The notes under the pieces: generated by a model
What the model saw: only the letters and a program-made list of their open reading frames with translations
Told to the model about the DNA's origin: nothing
Databases searched by the model: none
Shown here: positions 1 through 10,122 of the stretch, piece by piece
Numbering within the stretch: position 1 is the stretch's first letter
How the letters are laid out: the number at the start of each line of letters is the position of its first letter
Translations under genes and position numbers: made by a program
Assembly (NCBI GenBank): GCA_943735955.1
Contig: OX030964.1
Span: forward strand, 3,364,599-3,428,598
Direction of reading: 5' to 3'
DNA from: Piscicola geometra
Lineage: Eukaryota > Annelida > Clitellata > Hirudinida > Piscicolidae
Length of the DNA: 64,000 nt

Positions 1-119
1 GAGAAGAATTGAATAGTGGGTGAAGAGAAATGGGATGATGGATGGAAAGGGTTGAAAAGCATAATTCTTTTATTTTGACAATCTTAGTGAATCAATCCTT
101 CAATCCTTCATTCAAATCA

Positions 120-240
120 CCCCCAAACTCTTTCCACCCCCCCCCCCCCACCAACCACTAGCTCTCCCAAATCCAACCTCTTTCCACTCCCCCCCCCCCG
201 AATCCAACCCCACTCCAACAAAACCCACCCCCACCCCACC
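120..240. repeat. C-rich low-complexity tracts in an ankyrin-gene intron
   Basis: Two homopolymeric C runs near 140-148 and 191-198 lie among CCACCC-type sequence. They fall in the intron that follows the last visible ankyrin exon. Confidence 0.6.
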
Positions 241-243
241 TAC

Positions 244-2297
244 CATTCCCCTATAATTGGTGGCATGGACGTTGGCATTGAAGCTGATTAGTTCTTGGCA
301 AACGGCGTCGTGGCCATTAAGGCAGGCCAGGTGCAGACTGGTGTTGCCTGTGTGGGTGGGTGGTTGGAGGGTGAATGGTGGGTGGGTGGGTAGATGGTGG
401 ATGGGTGAGTGGTGGATGGGTGGTGGTGGATGATGGGTAGTAGTGGATGATGATGGATGATTGTGGTGAAAGTTGGATGGTGGGTTTTTCGTTATTGGTT
501 TAAGTTAGTCGCTGATAAAATAGATAATAGATTATTATTTAAATGGATAGTAAATTAATGTTTGAAAAACTACATATTGTAAAAAGTTTAAATTTAAAAA
601 TACACTAAAACTATGAATAATTCCCTCAAAATTAAACGAAATCACACACAAAATCCAGCCACCATCATTAGTGGCTTGTTCAGTGTCTGCTCCATATTCA
701 ATCAGCAGACGTACCACCTGGAGCATTCCACTACTGCTCGCGGCGTGCAGAGGGGTGTACAGCTTGGGTAGGTGGGTGGGTGGGTGGGTTGGTTTGTGAG
801 ATTTTGGTAGATTGGCTGGCTAGTAAAAAATGGGTGCTGTTGTTGATTTAAATTAATTATTTGAATTTTAAATCTTATTTTATTATTAAATTTTTTATTC
901 TCTAACATTTTAAATCAAATAAAATGAAATATGTGAAACTTATTTTATTTATTATGAACAATGGTTCCAAAAACCACCAAAACTCCCTCTTCCTGTCCAC
1001 CTGCTTATCGGAGCACGATATTTCAGCCCCGAAGGCCACCAACGACCTGACGACCTCCAAATGACCGTTGAAAGAGGCCCAATGAATTGCCCTGCGGTCC
1101 CTTTTGTCCATTGAGTTTATATTCGCTCCTTTTTCGAGTAGGAGTTGAACCATCTGGGTTGGATGGGTTGGTTTGGATGGTTGTTGGAATTGAAAAACCT
1201 AGTAATTGTGGTGGAGTGGCATGTTGGTGAGAAGAGAGGGTTTAGTGAAAAAATCAGTAGAATATAAATTAAGTGGGTAAAAAAAGTGTATAAATGTAAT
1301 TTAGAAAAAAATTTGAATGAAAAAGTGATAAAAGATGAATCAAATAGAAATATAATTTGGATTAATTGTCAGGCATAGCTTCCACCTCATTGTGACCACA
1401 GTTTGCTGCATGGTGAAGGCTGGTGCGACCAGACCTGTAATTTATGAAAAAATTTCTTCAAAATAACCCATCTTTAAATTACATTTGATATCTTTATAAA
1501 CCCTAAGAATCACTCAAACCCACATCACACTCCCATACTTACCCATCCCTCTAGTCCCTTAATCCACAAAATCCACCCATAAAAGTATCCCACTAACTTA
1601 AAAAATCCACCCATCAAACCAACCAACCAACCAACCAACCAACCACCCATCCACCTATCTGAAATATTAATATCGATAAGATGGGGAAAGAGCAGGTTGG
1701 CACATTTGACAGCATTGGCAGACGCAGCGATGTGGAGGGGTGTTTGCCACTGTTTGTCCCTAGAATTCCAATCACCTTGGTTCTGTAATAGAACTTCGAG
1801 AACCTCCTGGAGTTTTAGTAGTGGCAGTGGTTATAGTTGTGGAACTGGGAGAATTGTATTCATGGTGTGTTTTATTTTTGTGTGTTTTGTGAGAAGTGAG
1901 GGTTGGTTGGTTATGGTTGTGAGAAATTGAATGTTAGATCTGTTTTGTGTTTGGTGGAGTGTAGTGGAAATAAAAATTAAAAATAATGATAATTTATTAA
2001 TGAAACAATTGATATTTTTATTTTATGTAACGAACACTGTAGCACACCTCCCACCCACCATACAAACCTCCTTGCAAGATCTACAAGCTCGATGCACTGG
2101 AGTAAGCCACTGGGAATCTTTGCAATTCACCCTGGCTCCGTTCATTATGAGAAGTCTCGTTATTTCAACGTCGCCCAAAAAGGCAGCAACATGCATGGGC
2201 GTCCGTTTCTCTGCATCTTGTTCGTTCACGTCACACTTGCGATAGATCAACGAACGAACTTCGTCTGCGTTACCACGAATAATCGCCTGCACCAGAG
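244..2297 (-). CDS. ANKRD28/44/52-like ankyrin-repeat protein, N-terminal part (partial gene)
   Basis: Proteins of this family are ankyrin scaffold/regulatory subunits of protein phosphatase 6 (established for ANKRD28, 44 and 52). Six exons on the minus strand join in frame: 2297-2068, 1806-1655, 1434-1386, 1153-1001, 762-663 and 347-244. All have AG/GT borders and matching phases. They spell successive ankyrin repeats in the order found at the start of human ANKRD28/44, with family blocks such as VQAIIRGNADEVRSLI, EKRTPMHVAAFLGD, DKQWQTPLHIAA, GANINSMDKRDRRAIHWA and GNTSLHLACLNGHD. The first exon seen begins after a splice acceptor, so the exon carrying the initiator Met lies to the right and was not found. 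The 3' end lies beyond base 1. Introns are AT-rich or made of CCAACCAACC and CCACCC repeats. The family assignment is firm; which of the three vertebrate paralogues is closest cannot be decided here. Confidence 0.85.
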
Positions 2298-2848
2298 CTG
2301 ACTGTTTGGTGGAATGGTTCTAGTTTAATTGAGATTCTCAATTTGAGAAGATTAGGATTTTAGATTTTGAAATAGGATGTAGTATATAATCTATATTTGA
2401 AAATTAAATGATTCGTTAAAATAATTTAAACAATTTTCAAATAAAATAATTTATATTTTATAAGAATTTTGTTTGAGAATACTTGCAGACTTTGTTTTAT
2501 ATTTACTTAATGGAAAATCAGTCAAGTTATAGTAGAAAAAAATGATGAAAAGCACAAAAACCTGTTCCTCAAATTGCAAAATAGTCATTTTAGCTAATAA
2601 AAGTTCTTATAATTCTGTTTTTTTTTCAAATATCATGTGCTTGATTTAAACATTTTAAACTACTTTCACTTTTAACCCAATACAACTTTTATTATTAATT
2701 TGACTTTGATAATAAAATCTTGTATTTATGAATAAAAATTATATAATAGAGTATATAAAAATTTTATAATCTAGTTTCTTAGCATTTGATTTTTTTTGCT
2801 TTTTGTTTCTTTCGGGAGCCATTTTGTAGGCTGTAATCGTGGAAGCAG
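2298..2848. other. AT-rich stretch without recognised gene
   Basis: Between the first visible ankyrin exon and the LTR element there is AT-rich sequence with no convincing exon. It is probably intron or upstream DNA of the ankyrin gene. Confidence 0.5.
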
Positions 2849-2980
2849 TGTAGCGGCCACATTGTGTACGATATGTACACACAACCACTCCTAGGCGACC
2901 TTTGTCCCTAGCACCCTATATAAAGTCGTTATCGTGTAAATAAACTCTCTCTCTTGTTTCCTGAACTCTTAGTCGTAACA
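2849..2980 (+). repeat. 5' LTR
   Basis: This 132-bp LTR begins TGTAGCGG and ends CGTAACA. It contains a TATATAAA-like box near 2918 and an AATAAA signal near 2939, as expected for a compact LTR promoter and polyadenylation site. It is nearly identical to 5566-5695. Confidence 0.9.
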
Positions 2981-2981
2981 A

Positions 2982-2996
2982 TTGGTGACCCCGAAC
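2982..2996 (+). promoter_or_regulatory. Primer-binding site (tRNA-Trp type)
   Basis: The sequence TTGGTGACCCCGAAC follows the 5' LTR after one base. TGGTGACCCCGA is the classical match to the 3' end of tRNA-Trp in CsRn1-clade elements. The tRNA identity rests on family knowledge. Confidence 0.7.
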
Positions 2997-3018
2997 AGAA
3001 GTCCGACTAAAGCACGTT

Positions 3019-4872
3019 ATGGAAGATATTTTCTTTAAAGTTACGTCAGAGGAGGAGACAAGGGCAGAGCAGACGCCGCAAGTAAGCTCTCTTAGCTTAC
3101 CCGTTTTTTTCACAGCCAACCCAAAACTCTGGTTCTGCCACGTGGAAGCAATATTTCACACGCGCAAAGTGACAGCAGGCCTGACCAAGTACTCATATGT
3201 GGTGGAGCACATACCTTTCAATGTTGCCGAACAGGTTCAAGACCTACTCGTGGAGGTGCCGTCGTCGTCGCCATACGAGACGCTGAAAAAGGCAATTCTT
3301 TACAGGTGCTGCCAGTCTGAGGCAAGCATGCTGAGAGCGTTATTTGGCGACCTGCAACCAGACGGCAGACAACCCTCCCAGCTGCTTCGCCACATGAAGA
3401 CCCTGCTGGGCAGCAACCAAATGGACGAAGCCATCTTAAAGCAGCTATGGTTCGACAAAATGCCCACTCAGATTAAACCAATCCTGGCGGCTTCAATGAA
3501 CATCCCACTAGCAGAACTGGCGTTACAAGCAGACAGGATGGTGGAACTTCAACAAACCACCATCACACAAGTCTCAACGCCAACTCCACAAGCTTCAGCT
3601 CAAACCATGCCGGAGATACATACGTGGCTGCAACAAATCACCACAAGTATGGCCACTTTAGCGGCTAACCAGAATCAACAACGAGGAAGAATTCGTTCAA
3701 ACAGCCGACAAAATTCACCTCGTTTCAGAAGCCCGAACACCACAGCAGGCATGTGCTGGTATCACCAGACTTTTGGGAAAAAGGCACGAAAATGCACACC
3801 ACCATGCAATTTTCGCTCATTCAAAAGGCAGGGCCGGACAGTAGGAGCGACATCTGTCCACGGCCAACAAAATAAGAGTCGTCTATTATTCATAAGAGAC
3901 GCATGCAACAACCTCACGTTCCTAATCGACACTGGTGCAGAAGAAAGCGTCATTCCTCCACCAGCCAATCATTCTCTCACCCCATCATCGTTCACGCTTC
4001 GTGCATCCAACAACTCCATCATCAAAACGTATGGACAGAAATCCTTGATGTTCAACCTCGGTTTACGCAGGCAATTTCCCTGGATGTTTCGCGTAGCCGA
4101 CGTCAAGACACCCATCATCGGAGCGGATTTTCTGTCTCATTTCAGTCTGGGAGTGGACATGTCTCACCAACGCCTAGTGGACAACGTGCCAGAGGCAAGC
4201 ATCGACGATCCATCATTCCTCTTCCATAAGAACGAAGGATTCCAAGAAGTGACGTCACGTCGAACCATGAAAATCAAAATTAAAGCGGCGCATCACAAAG
4301 AAGGCGTCAAGAAGAGCCAACTGAAGCAAGCGATAAAAAAAAGCGCGGGAATTTCTTCCCAGAATCATCATCATCACCACCAGGTTTCTGTCGTGGCGGC
4401 AACGTCGTCGGCTCCAGCTGTTGTAAAGTCGAAGACGAAAAAGAAGGCGCTACCTAAGTCTGAGCAGACAGCCTTGGTGTCAGACAAGCTGACAAGATTC
4501 AACAAAACAAGCATTTCCGCCTCAAACCTCACCAGCCAATCTGCTCATCATTATCATCACCACCCAACTGAGAATGCATTCATGCATGCATCATCCATCA
4601 ATGCACCAGAAAACAACAAGTCTTCTACAGACTTTTCCATAGCCAATACGTCAGACTTCTCAGATGTAAAAGCATTCATGTACAACTTCACTGTTGGTGA
4701 GTGGAGCAACAAAGATGGCATCGACCACAACAACAACAACAACCTCACTCTCAATCCGCCAACAACAACAACGACTACCAACTCATCGAATACTCAACAG
4801 CCACCTCCAATCCACACAAGGTCCGGCAGAAGGGTGCATTGGCCAAAGAATTTGGCAGATTACACAACGTGA
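3019..4872 (+). CDS. Gag-protease polyprotein of CsRn1-like element, pol core missing
   Basis: The 617-residue ORF starts 38 bp after the LTR. Residues about 20-200 resemble the gag capsid of insect and flatworm Ty3/gypsy elements (FFTANPKLWFCHVEA, TKYSYVVEHIP). Residues about 245-262 carry C-x2-H-x9-C-x3-C (CWYHQTFGKKARKCTPPC), the unusual CHCC knuckle of the CsRn1 clade. Residues about 290-395 are a retroviral-type aspartic protease with FLIDTGAEESV (catalytic Asp about 304) and a C-terminal GADFL block. The RT, RNase H and integrase domains expected next are absent. Instead there is a basic, His/Ser-rich linker. The last residues, TRSGRRVHWPKNLADY, look like the usual C-terminus of gypsy Pol, so an internal deletion joined the protease region to the Pol tail in frame. 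The frame is intact over all 617 codons despite LTR divergence. Confidence 0.85.
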   Translation: MEDIFFKVTSEEETRAEQTPQVSSLSLPVFFTANPKLWFCHVEAIFHTRKVTAGLTKYSYVVEHIPFNVAEQVQDLLVEVPSSSPYETLKKAILYRCCQSEASMLRALFGDLQPDGRQPSQLLRHMKTLLGSNQMDEAILKQLWFDKMPTQIKPILAASMNIPLAELALQADRMVELQQTTITQVSTPTPQASAQTMPEIHTWLQQITTSMATLAANQNQQRGRIRSNSRQNSPRFRSPNTTAGMCWYHQTFGKKARKCTPPCNFRSFKRQGRTVGATSVHGQQNKSRLLFIRDACNNLTFLIDTGAEESVIPPPANHSLTPSSFTLRASNNSIIKTYGQKSLMFNLGLRRQFPWMFRVADVKTPIIGADFLSHFSLGVDMSHQRLVDNVPEASIDDPSFLFHKNEGFQEVTSRRTMKIKIKAAHHKEGVKKSQLKQAIKKSAGISSQNHHHHHQVSVVAATSSAPAVVKSKTKKKALPKSEQTALVSDKLTRFNKTSISASNLTSQSAHHYHHHPTENAFMHASSINAPENNKSSTDFSIANTSDFSDVKAFMYNFTVGEWSNKDGIDHNNNNNLTLNPPTTTTTTNSSNTQQPPPIHTRSGRRVHWPKNLADYTT

Positions 4873-5012
4873 CTCATTGACGCCTTGTCTATCAACCGCC
4901 CATCAACCAATCGTTCTAACTAAGTCTTCATCATCATTTTCAGAATTTCTCCGTCGTCAGCTACGTTTTATCTTGCGTCATCACTTGATTCTTTGAGTTC
5001 ACAAAGGGCTGC

Positions 5013-5483
5013 GACATGCACCACTGCAACATGCACTACTGCAATATGCACCACTGCGACATGCACCACTGCAACATGCACCACTGCAACATGCACCACT
5101 GCAATATGGACCACTGCGACATGCACCACTGCAACATGCACCACTGCAACATGCACTACTGCAACATGCACCACTGCAACATGCACCACTGCAACATGCA
5201 CCACTGCAACATGCACTACTGCAACATGCACCACTGCAACATGCACCACTGCAACATGCACTACTGCAACATGCACTACTGCAACATGCACCACTGCAAC
5301 ATGCACTACTGCAACATGCACTACTGCAACATGCACTACTGCAACATGCACTACTGCAACATGCACTACTGCAACATGCACTACTGCAACATGCACTACT
5401 GCAACATGCACTACTGCAACATGCACCACTGCAACATGCACCACTGCAACATGCACCACTGCAACATGCACCACTGCAACAAC
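5013..5483 (+). repeat. 15-bp minisatellite inside the LTR element
   Basis: About 31 tandem copies of TGCAACATGCACCAC, with TAC/CAC variants, lie between the ORF and the 3' LTR. Because 15 is divisible by three, several frames on both strands stay open and give spurious repetitive peptides. I do not call these genes. Confidence 0.9.
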
Positions 5484-5551
5484 AACTATTGCACCAACAA
5501 AATTCACAACTTGACAATATTTTGTTTGCTTCTTCGTTCGCCAGTACTCTC

Positions 5552-5565
5552 TGGTGGGGGAGTAT
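5552..5565 (+). other. Polypurine tract of the LTR element
   Basis: TGGTGGGGGAGTAT lies directly before the TG of the 3' LTR, where plus-strand priming is expected. Confidence 0.6.
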
Positions 5566-5695
5566 TGTAGCGACCACATTGTGTACGATATGTACACAAC
5601 CACTCCTAGGCGACCTTTGTCCCTAGCACCCAATATAATGAAGTTATCGTGTAAATAAACTCTCTCTCTTGTTTCCTAAAATCTTAGTCGTAACA
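5566..5695 (+). repeat. 3' LTR
   Basis: This 130-bp LTR starts TGTAGCGACC and ends CGTAACA. It matches the 5' LTR apart from a few substitutions and a 2-bp indel, and is followed by the target duplication GCAG. Confidence 0.9.
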
Positions 5696-5719
5696 GCAGA
5701 AAACAAGATTTGTAACTCT

Positions 5720-6010
5720 GAAAATAAATACCGAGAAAGTTTATTGTGGAGTCTGGTGATTAAAATTTTTTGCCTTTTAATCAAGTCATCTTTTTTCTTT
5801 AACTCATTTATTACGAATTCAGAAATTTCATGATAATTATTTATTGTATAAAAAGCCATTTTGTTTGCACCATTTTACAAATCCGTAAACATTACATAAA
5901 CTCTCAGAAATAATATTAGCAGGACACTAAAACATCTTTACATTTTCATATTTATAAAATGTTGTATTAATTATAAATAGGATGAATTAAGTAATAAAAA
6001 GATATTAATG
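5720..6010 (-). pseudogene. Relic duplicate of IQSEC exon 1 and its upstream DNA
   Basis: On the minus strand an ATG near 5859 opens a frame whose first ~42 residues (for example [15 protein letters not shown]) nearly copy exon 1 of the IQSEC-like gene at 24399. Similarity fades before the splice donor of that exon and the frame then continues into unrelated sequence up to the LTR element. Upstream of the ATG the copy also matches the 5' flank of IQSEC on both sides of the large MULE (14845-14946, then 24357-24398) without the MULE. No downstream IQSEC exons follow, so I read it as a partial duplicate, probably non-functional. A short alternative first exon of an adjacent gene cannot be excluded. 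Confidence 0.7.
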
Positions 6011-6117
6011 AAAATAAATAATAGACAAGTATATAAACTTTAAAATTCAAATTTGTTATATTTTTAACCTCTATACATAAGTGAGAGGTTTTTTACTTTA
6101 AAAAACTTTTCGTAATT

Positions 6118-8476
6118 TTAAACTACAGTCTTGCTTTTCCGGATTCTTGAAGAATTCTTACTTTTTTTGTTAGATTCCTGGAATAATCTACGACTAGATG
6201 CCAGTTTAAACTTTCGTTCTAATGATTCCATCAACCTATTTCTGAATATTGAGTTTTCTGTAAATAAAAACACATGATTTTATGAAAAATGAAACTTTAA
6301 ATTTATTTAAACCGTTCTATTAGTTTCATAGACATAATAATCCCAAGTATAAATCATTTTAAAACAAATAATTAAAAAACGATATTTTAAATATATAGTT
6401 ATTTTATCATTTCAAACTCCAACCGATTTGTGCCTCTTTTTCCCATTGACTGATCCTAGATTTTTCGGCAAAGTTGCTCTCTCCTTTGTAAGACTTTTCG
6501 TTCTTTCCAGTGTACGTGCTCACTTTCCTATTTCCTAACGGTGTTGTGTTGTGTTGTGGGATGGATGGTGGTCTGGTTGGATGATGGAGTAGGCTGGTGT
6601 TGATGTTGATGGTGATGTAATAAGACACAATAGAAAAAATAGTTTTTCATATTTTTAAATAATGAAATTCTTACAAACTCATGGATATTTTAGAGAATCT
6701 ATAAAATGTATAAAGAACTACAAATAATTAAATATTGACTCTTCATCATTAATAAAACACCACCATTTATGATGGTTCGCAAGGAAAAGACTAGGATGAT
6801 GAAGCAGAGAACGATGATGACCATCACCACTGACACATAAGTCGTCATCAGTCGGGCCGTTGTCTTGCTGACTGTCAGTGTTTTGGTGGAAGTGAATTGG
6901 CCTTGATTGTCAAATGACATTAAAGTATAAAAATAATTTCTTTTTAGTATAAATAATCTAAAAATTTCTTTTTTTTATTATACGTTTTTATTAAAAACCA
7001 TATACTTTTTATGTGTATTAACATTAAAAGAGCAATAATTAATTGATATATTTTAATTAATAAATATAATTATTGATATATTATATTTAATTAATGAGAT
7101 CTAATGGAAACGTGAAAGCAAATAACATGTCATTCTGCAGTACATCTTCTGGCTGTTGACGTCCAGTTTACCGTCTTCAGAATCCTTTGGGTCTATATAA
7201 TCAATAGACATGAAATGTTTTGAAACTATAAATAAACATTTATTAACCACTTGACCACCCTTTCGTCTTTATAATATAATCTGTATTTAATAATAAATTA
7301 TTTTAATCATTTAGTTTATTTATTCACCTTCATCCCCCTCTCTTGACTTTTTCTCGTCTCCAACATCGACATATCTCACTTCCGACTCCAGCGGGGACAT
7401 GTTCACCCACAACCACACCGCCTCTGACTTGGTGTCCTTGACTTCTTTCGAAAAGGAAATTGTCTCAATTTTAACGAAAATATTTTGTTTTGTTTTTTAC
7501 AAAAATATTTTAACTAATATTTGATTTATTTTTAATATAATTATAAATCATACAACTATTATGTATTACCTTGAATTATTTAAATACTAAATTTTATAAA
7601 GATTATAATAAATTGTATTTATTTAAAAGTATTTTTACTTTCAATGCATGGTAAGGCTCCGGAATTCTGGCAGTCCTTGTTCTTCTGCCTCTCAACCGCT
7701 CCTATCCAGCTCGAGTCGTCGAAGCCTGCTCTGTACCTTGGTAGTTGATGATTAAATTAATTATTTATTAATTGGTTAATTAATTAATTAAAAATTTACC
7801 CATAAAGTTTAGGTTTTTTGTAGTTGATAATTAATCTATTCATTAAATTATTCATTAGTAAATATACCAAAAAGTTATATTTACTAATGAAGAACTTTTT
7901 GTTTGAAAACACTAAACCACATCTTTAATCATCACTGTGATGCTGATGGTTACGTGATGGGTTTTCTTATTAAAATTTCAAAATCGTTTTTTATTAAAAA
8001 AATAAATACCTGGGAAAAATCTGTGAAAAAATTCAATAAATAAAAAACTAATTTTTTAACCAAACGTCTGACGGAGAGCACTTTTTGTTTTCACCTTCAC
8101 ACTTCTCATGCATCTCAGCGTCGTAGGCGTTTTGTCCCATGCAACTCCACCTATTGGAAGGATGGTTGGAGGGGTGTGGGTGGACAAGTGGATGGGGAGA
8201 TGGGTGGAGGGTCGAATGAGTGGATGGGTGGAAAAACGGATGGGTGGATGGGTGAATGACTGGAATGGTGGGTGGATGGGTAGTTTAATGTTGTTGCTGG
8301 ATGAATCTTAAGGAGAAAGTGAGAAAAGCGAGGGGGTAGCTGGATGAGTGAATGTAGTTTTAAACTTTTAATGGATATGAAAAAGTAAAGTGAATTAATA
8401 ACTACCTTTCAGTGTCTGTATTCCACCTTCCGCCTTCAGAACTGACTAGCAATCCTCCTTTAAAAGCAGCTTCCAT
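6118..8476 (-). CDS. Unrecognised single-pass membrane protein, eight-exon model
   Basis: I do not recognise the family. Eight exons join with consistent phases and AG/GT borders: 8476-8406, 8150-8061, 7736-7639, 7444-7328, 7192-7127, 6901-6764, 6534-6424 and 6257-6118, giving 276 codons plus stop. The N-terminal ~145 residues are polar, with about eight Cys (WSCMGQNAYD, KDCQNSGALPC, KMYCRMTC) and an NMS glycosylation sequon, as in a small ectodomain. One hydrophobic helix follows (VSVVMVIIVLCFIILVF), then a basic Ser/Lys-rich tail ending KSKTVV. The Met at 8476 is preceded by open frame and a possible acceptor, so an upstream exon with a signal peptide may exist. The donors after exons 6 and 7 have in-frame alternatives. 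Agreement of all seven phases is the main support. Confidence 0.6.
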
Positions 8477-8789
8477 TTTAAACTTAATAAAAAACTGAAA
8501 ACCCACTTCCTCGATTTAAATCAACGAACCTATCGCTTGATCCTTCTTGTCATTCACTATTGCCAAGAGGTTCTAGAAGAGAGAGACATCATTAATTCAC
8601 GAATTTAAATCCTTCAATAGGTTCAATCGATTTTCGATACGAAATTATAGCAATATTCCATTGATAAAAACTTAACGAATCCATAAATGAGCTAAAAACA
8701 ACCCACTTCAATTTGGCTAATACTACTACTATTACCATTAGTACTATGAAACAATCAACTTTTCTCACCACTTTGTTCGAAACGAAAAA

Positions 8790-8935
8790 ATGTTTTCCTT
8801 CCCGCCACTCTCCGTCACCATCGAGCCTCTTCCACTCTCCATCACCATCGAGCCTCTTCCACTCTCCGTCACCATCGAGCCTCTTCCACTCGCCATCACC
8901 ATCGAGCCTCTTCCACTCGCCATCGGCATACACCT
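8790..8935. repeat. 27-bp minisatellite
   Basis: About five tandem units of CATCGAGCCTCTTCCACTC followed by CCATCAC-type spacers. The period is divisible by three, so frames remain open on both strands, but no gene is supported. Confidence 0.8.
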
Positions 8936-8999
8936 CGCAAGAACCCATGCACGCAATCAGCAAGTCTACCGCACCAAGCGGTCAATTACGGGATGATGG

Positions 9000-10100
9000 C
9001 ATATTAATTAAGTTATTAATTATTTTAGTATTTTCGAATAATTGATGTTTAAGTAATAAACTAATAGGTGATTATGATTAATATATATAATTAATTAAAA
9101 GCTTGAGATTCGTGGGATTCACTTTAAACTGATATTCGTTAAGAATAGCAATATTAAAACCTTCACATGAAATTTCCTGTAAGAAAAGCAGTAGTATCAA
9201 GTTGAATGTTACTTCCATTTTGGAAAAATTGTTTTTAAATCTGTTTTCACAAAAAGATGTTATTAAGTCAAATGTTTATAATTATTATTCTAAAGCGTTG
9301 AACTCTTTTGAAAATAAAATTTATGAAAATAACTTCAAATTGTATGGTTTCGCTCAAAGTTTCATAAAGTTGTGGTCCATAAAGCTTTGGTCAGTGGTCT
9401 GCGACAATTTTGTGAAACAAACTATTTTATTCTTCTTTAATTTAATTTATTTTGAAAAAAGCAAAACGAAATAAATCATCGACAGATGCAGATTGGAAAA
9501 AGGCCTAAGACTAACTTTGCCGAGTTAAAAATCTTATTTTTCGGTTTTCTTTAGAAACTAAAACAGTGGTTTTTTTGAAGCCAGGGATCACCAGGCACTT
9601 TTTTATAAGCTTGCTGACCACCATTACCAAAAGAAATAAAGTTTAAATTATGTATTGACGAGTTTTGAAAAGAAAAACAGTTTTTTGTGTGATTCTTTAT
9701 AATGAATAGGATAATAATAGATGGAAATCAATGATTAACTACAAACTAAAAAGTCAAGGCACTGGAATATCCAAAGTACGATCATTAAATTAATTAATGT
9801 CTAATTAACTTATTAAATTTCAGTAGGTTATGATAATTTAGTGAGAAATAGAAATGTACTGAAGAAGATAAATAAAAATGAAAAAGAATTTAATACTTCT
9901 TATGAAAATGAACATGCGCCTAAAAAATGTATGTAGATGATTGGAAGCAAGAATTTAGAGCGATAATAGTTTCGATTAGTAAGCAAAAAATTAAATAAAT
10001 ACATGCCTAAAATATTTATTTGAAAAATAATGAGAAATAAAATATTATAATTAATTATTTAAAAAAAAGTCGGTTAAAAATGATGATAAATAGAACAATA
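9000..10100. other. Intergenic AT-rich DNA
   Basis: No convincing exon is seen. A 90-codon frame at 9202-9474 (+) has AT-driven composition and no recognisable motif. Confidence 0.5.
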
Positions 10101-10122
10101 TCAAGAATGACGATGATGATCA

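Larger units (their letters stand above)
2849..5695 (+). mobile_element. Internally deleted CsRn1-like Ty3/gypsy LTR retrotransposon
   Basis: Two LTRs of about 130 bp flank a short leader, one 617-codon ORF and a 15-bp minisatellite. The element starts TG and ends CA. It is bracketed by a 4-bp duplication GCAG (2845-2848 and 5696-5699). The primer-binding site directly after the 5' LTR begins TTGGTGACCCCGAAC, the type used by tRNA-Trp-primed CsRn1/Kabuki elements. The ORF has the CsRn1-type CHCC Gag motif and an aspartic protease, but no reverse transcriptase, RNase H or integrase. The LTRs differ at roughly nine positions or small indels, so the insertion is not very recent. It is best read as a non-autonomous derivative that keeps Gag and protease. 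Confidence 0.85.

Noticed and set aside
4968..5633. Long open frames of repeated pentapeptides on both strands
   Set aside because: They are the six-frame readings of a 15-bp minisatellite, which is a multiple of three and lacks stops; no domain or independent start signal.
9202..9474. 90-codon plus-strand frame
   Set aside because: Phe/Asn/Lys-rich AT-driven frame with no motif, splice context or similarity that I recognise.
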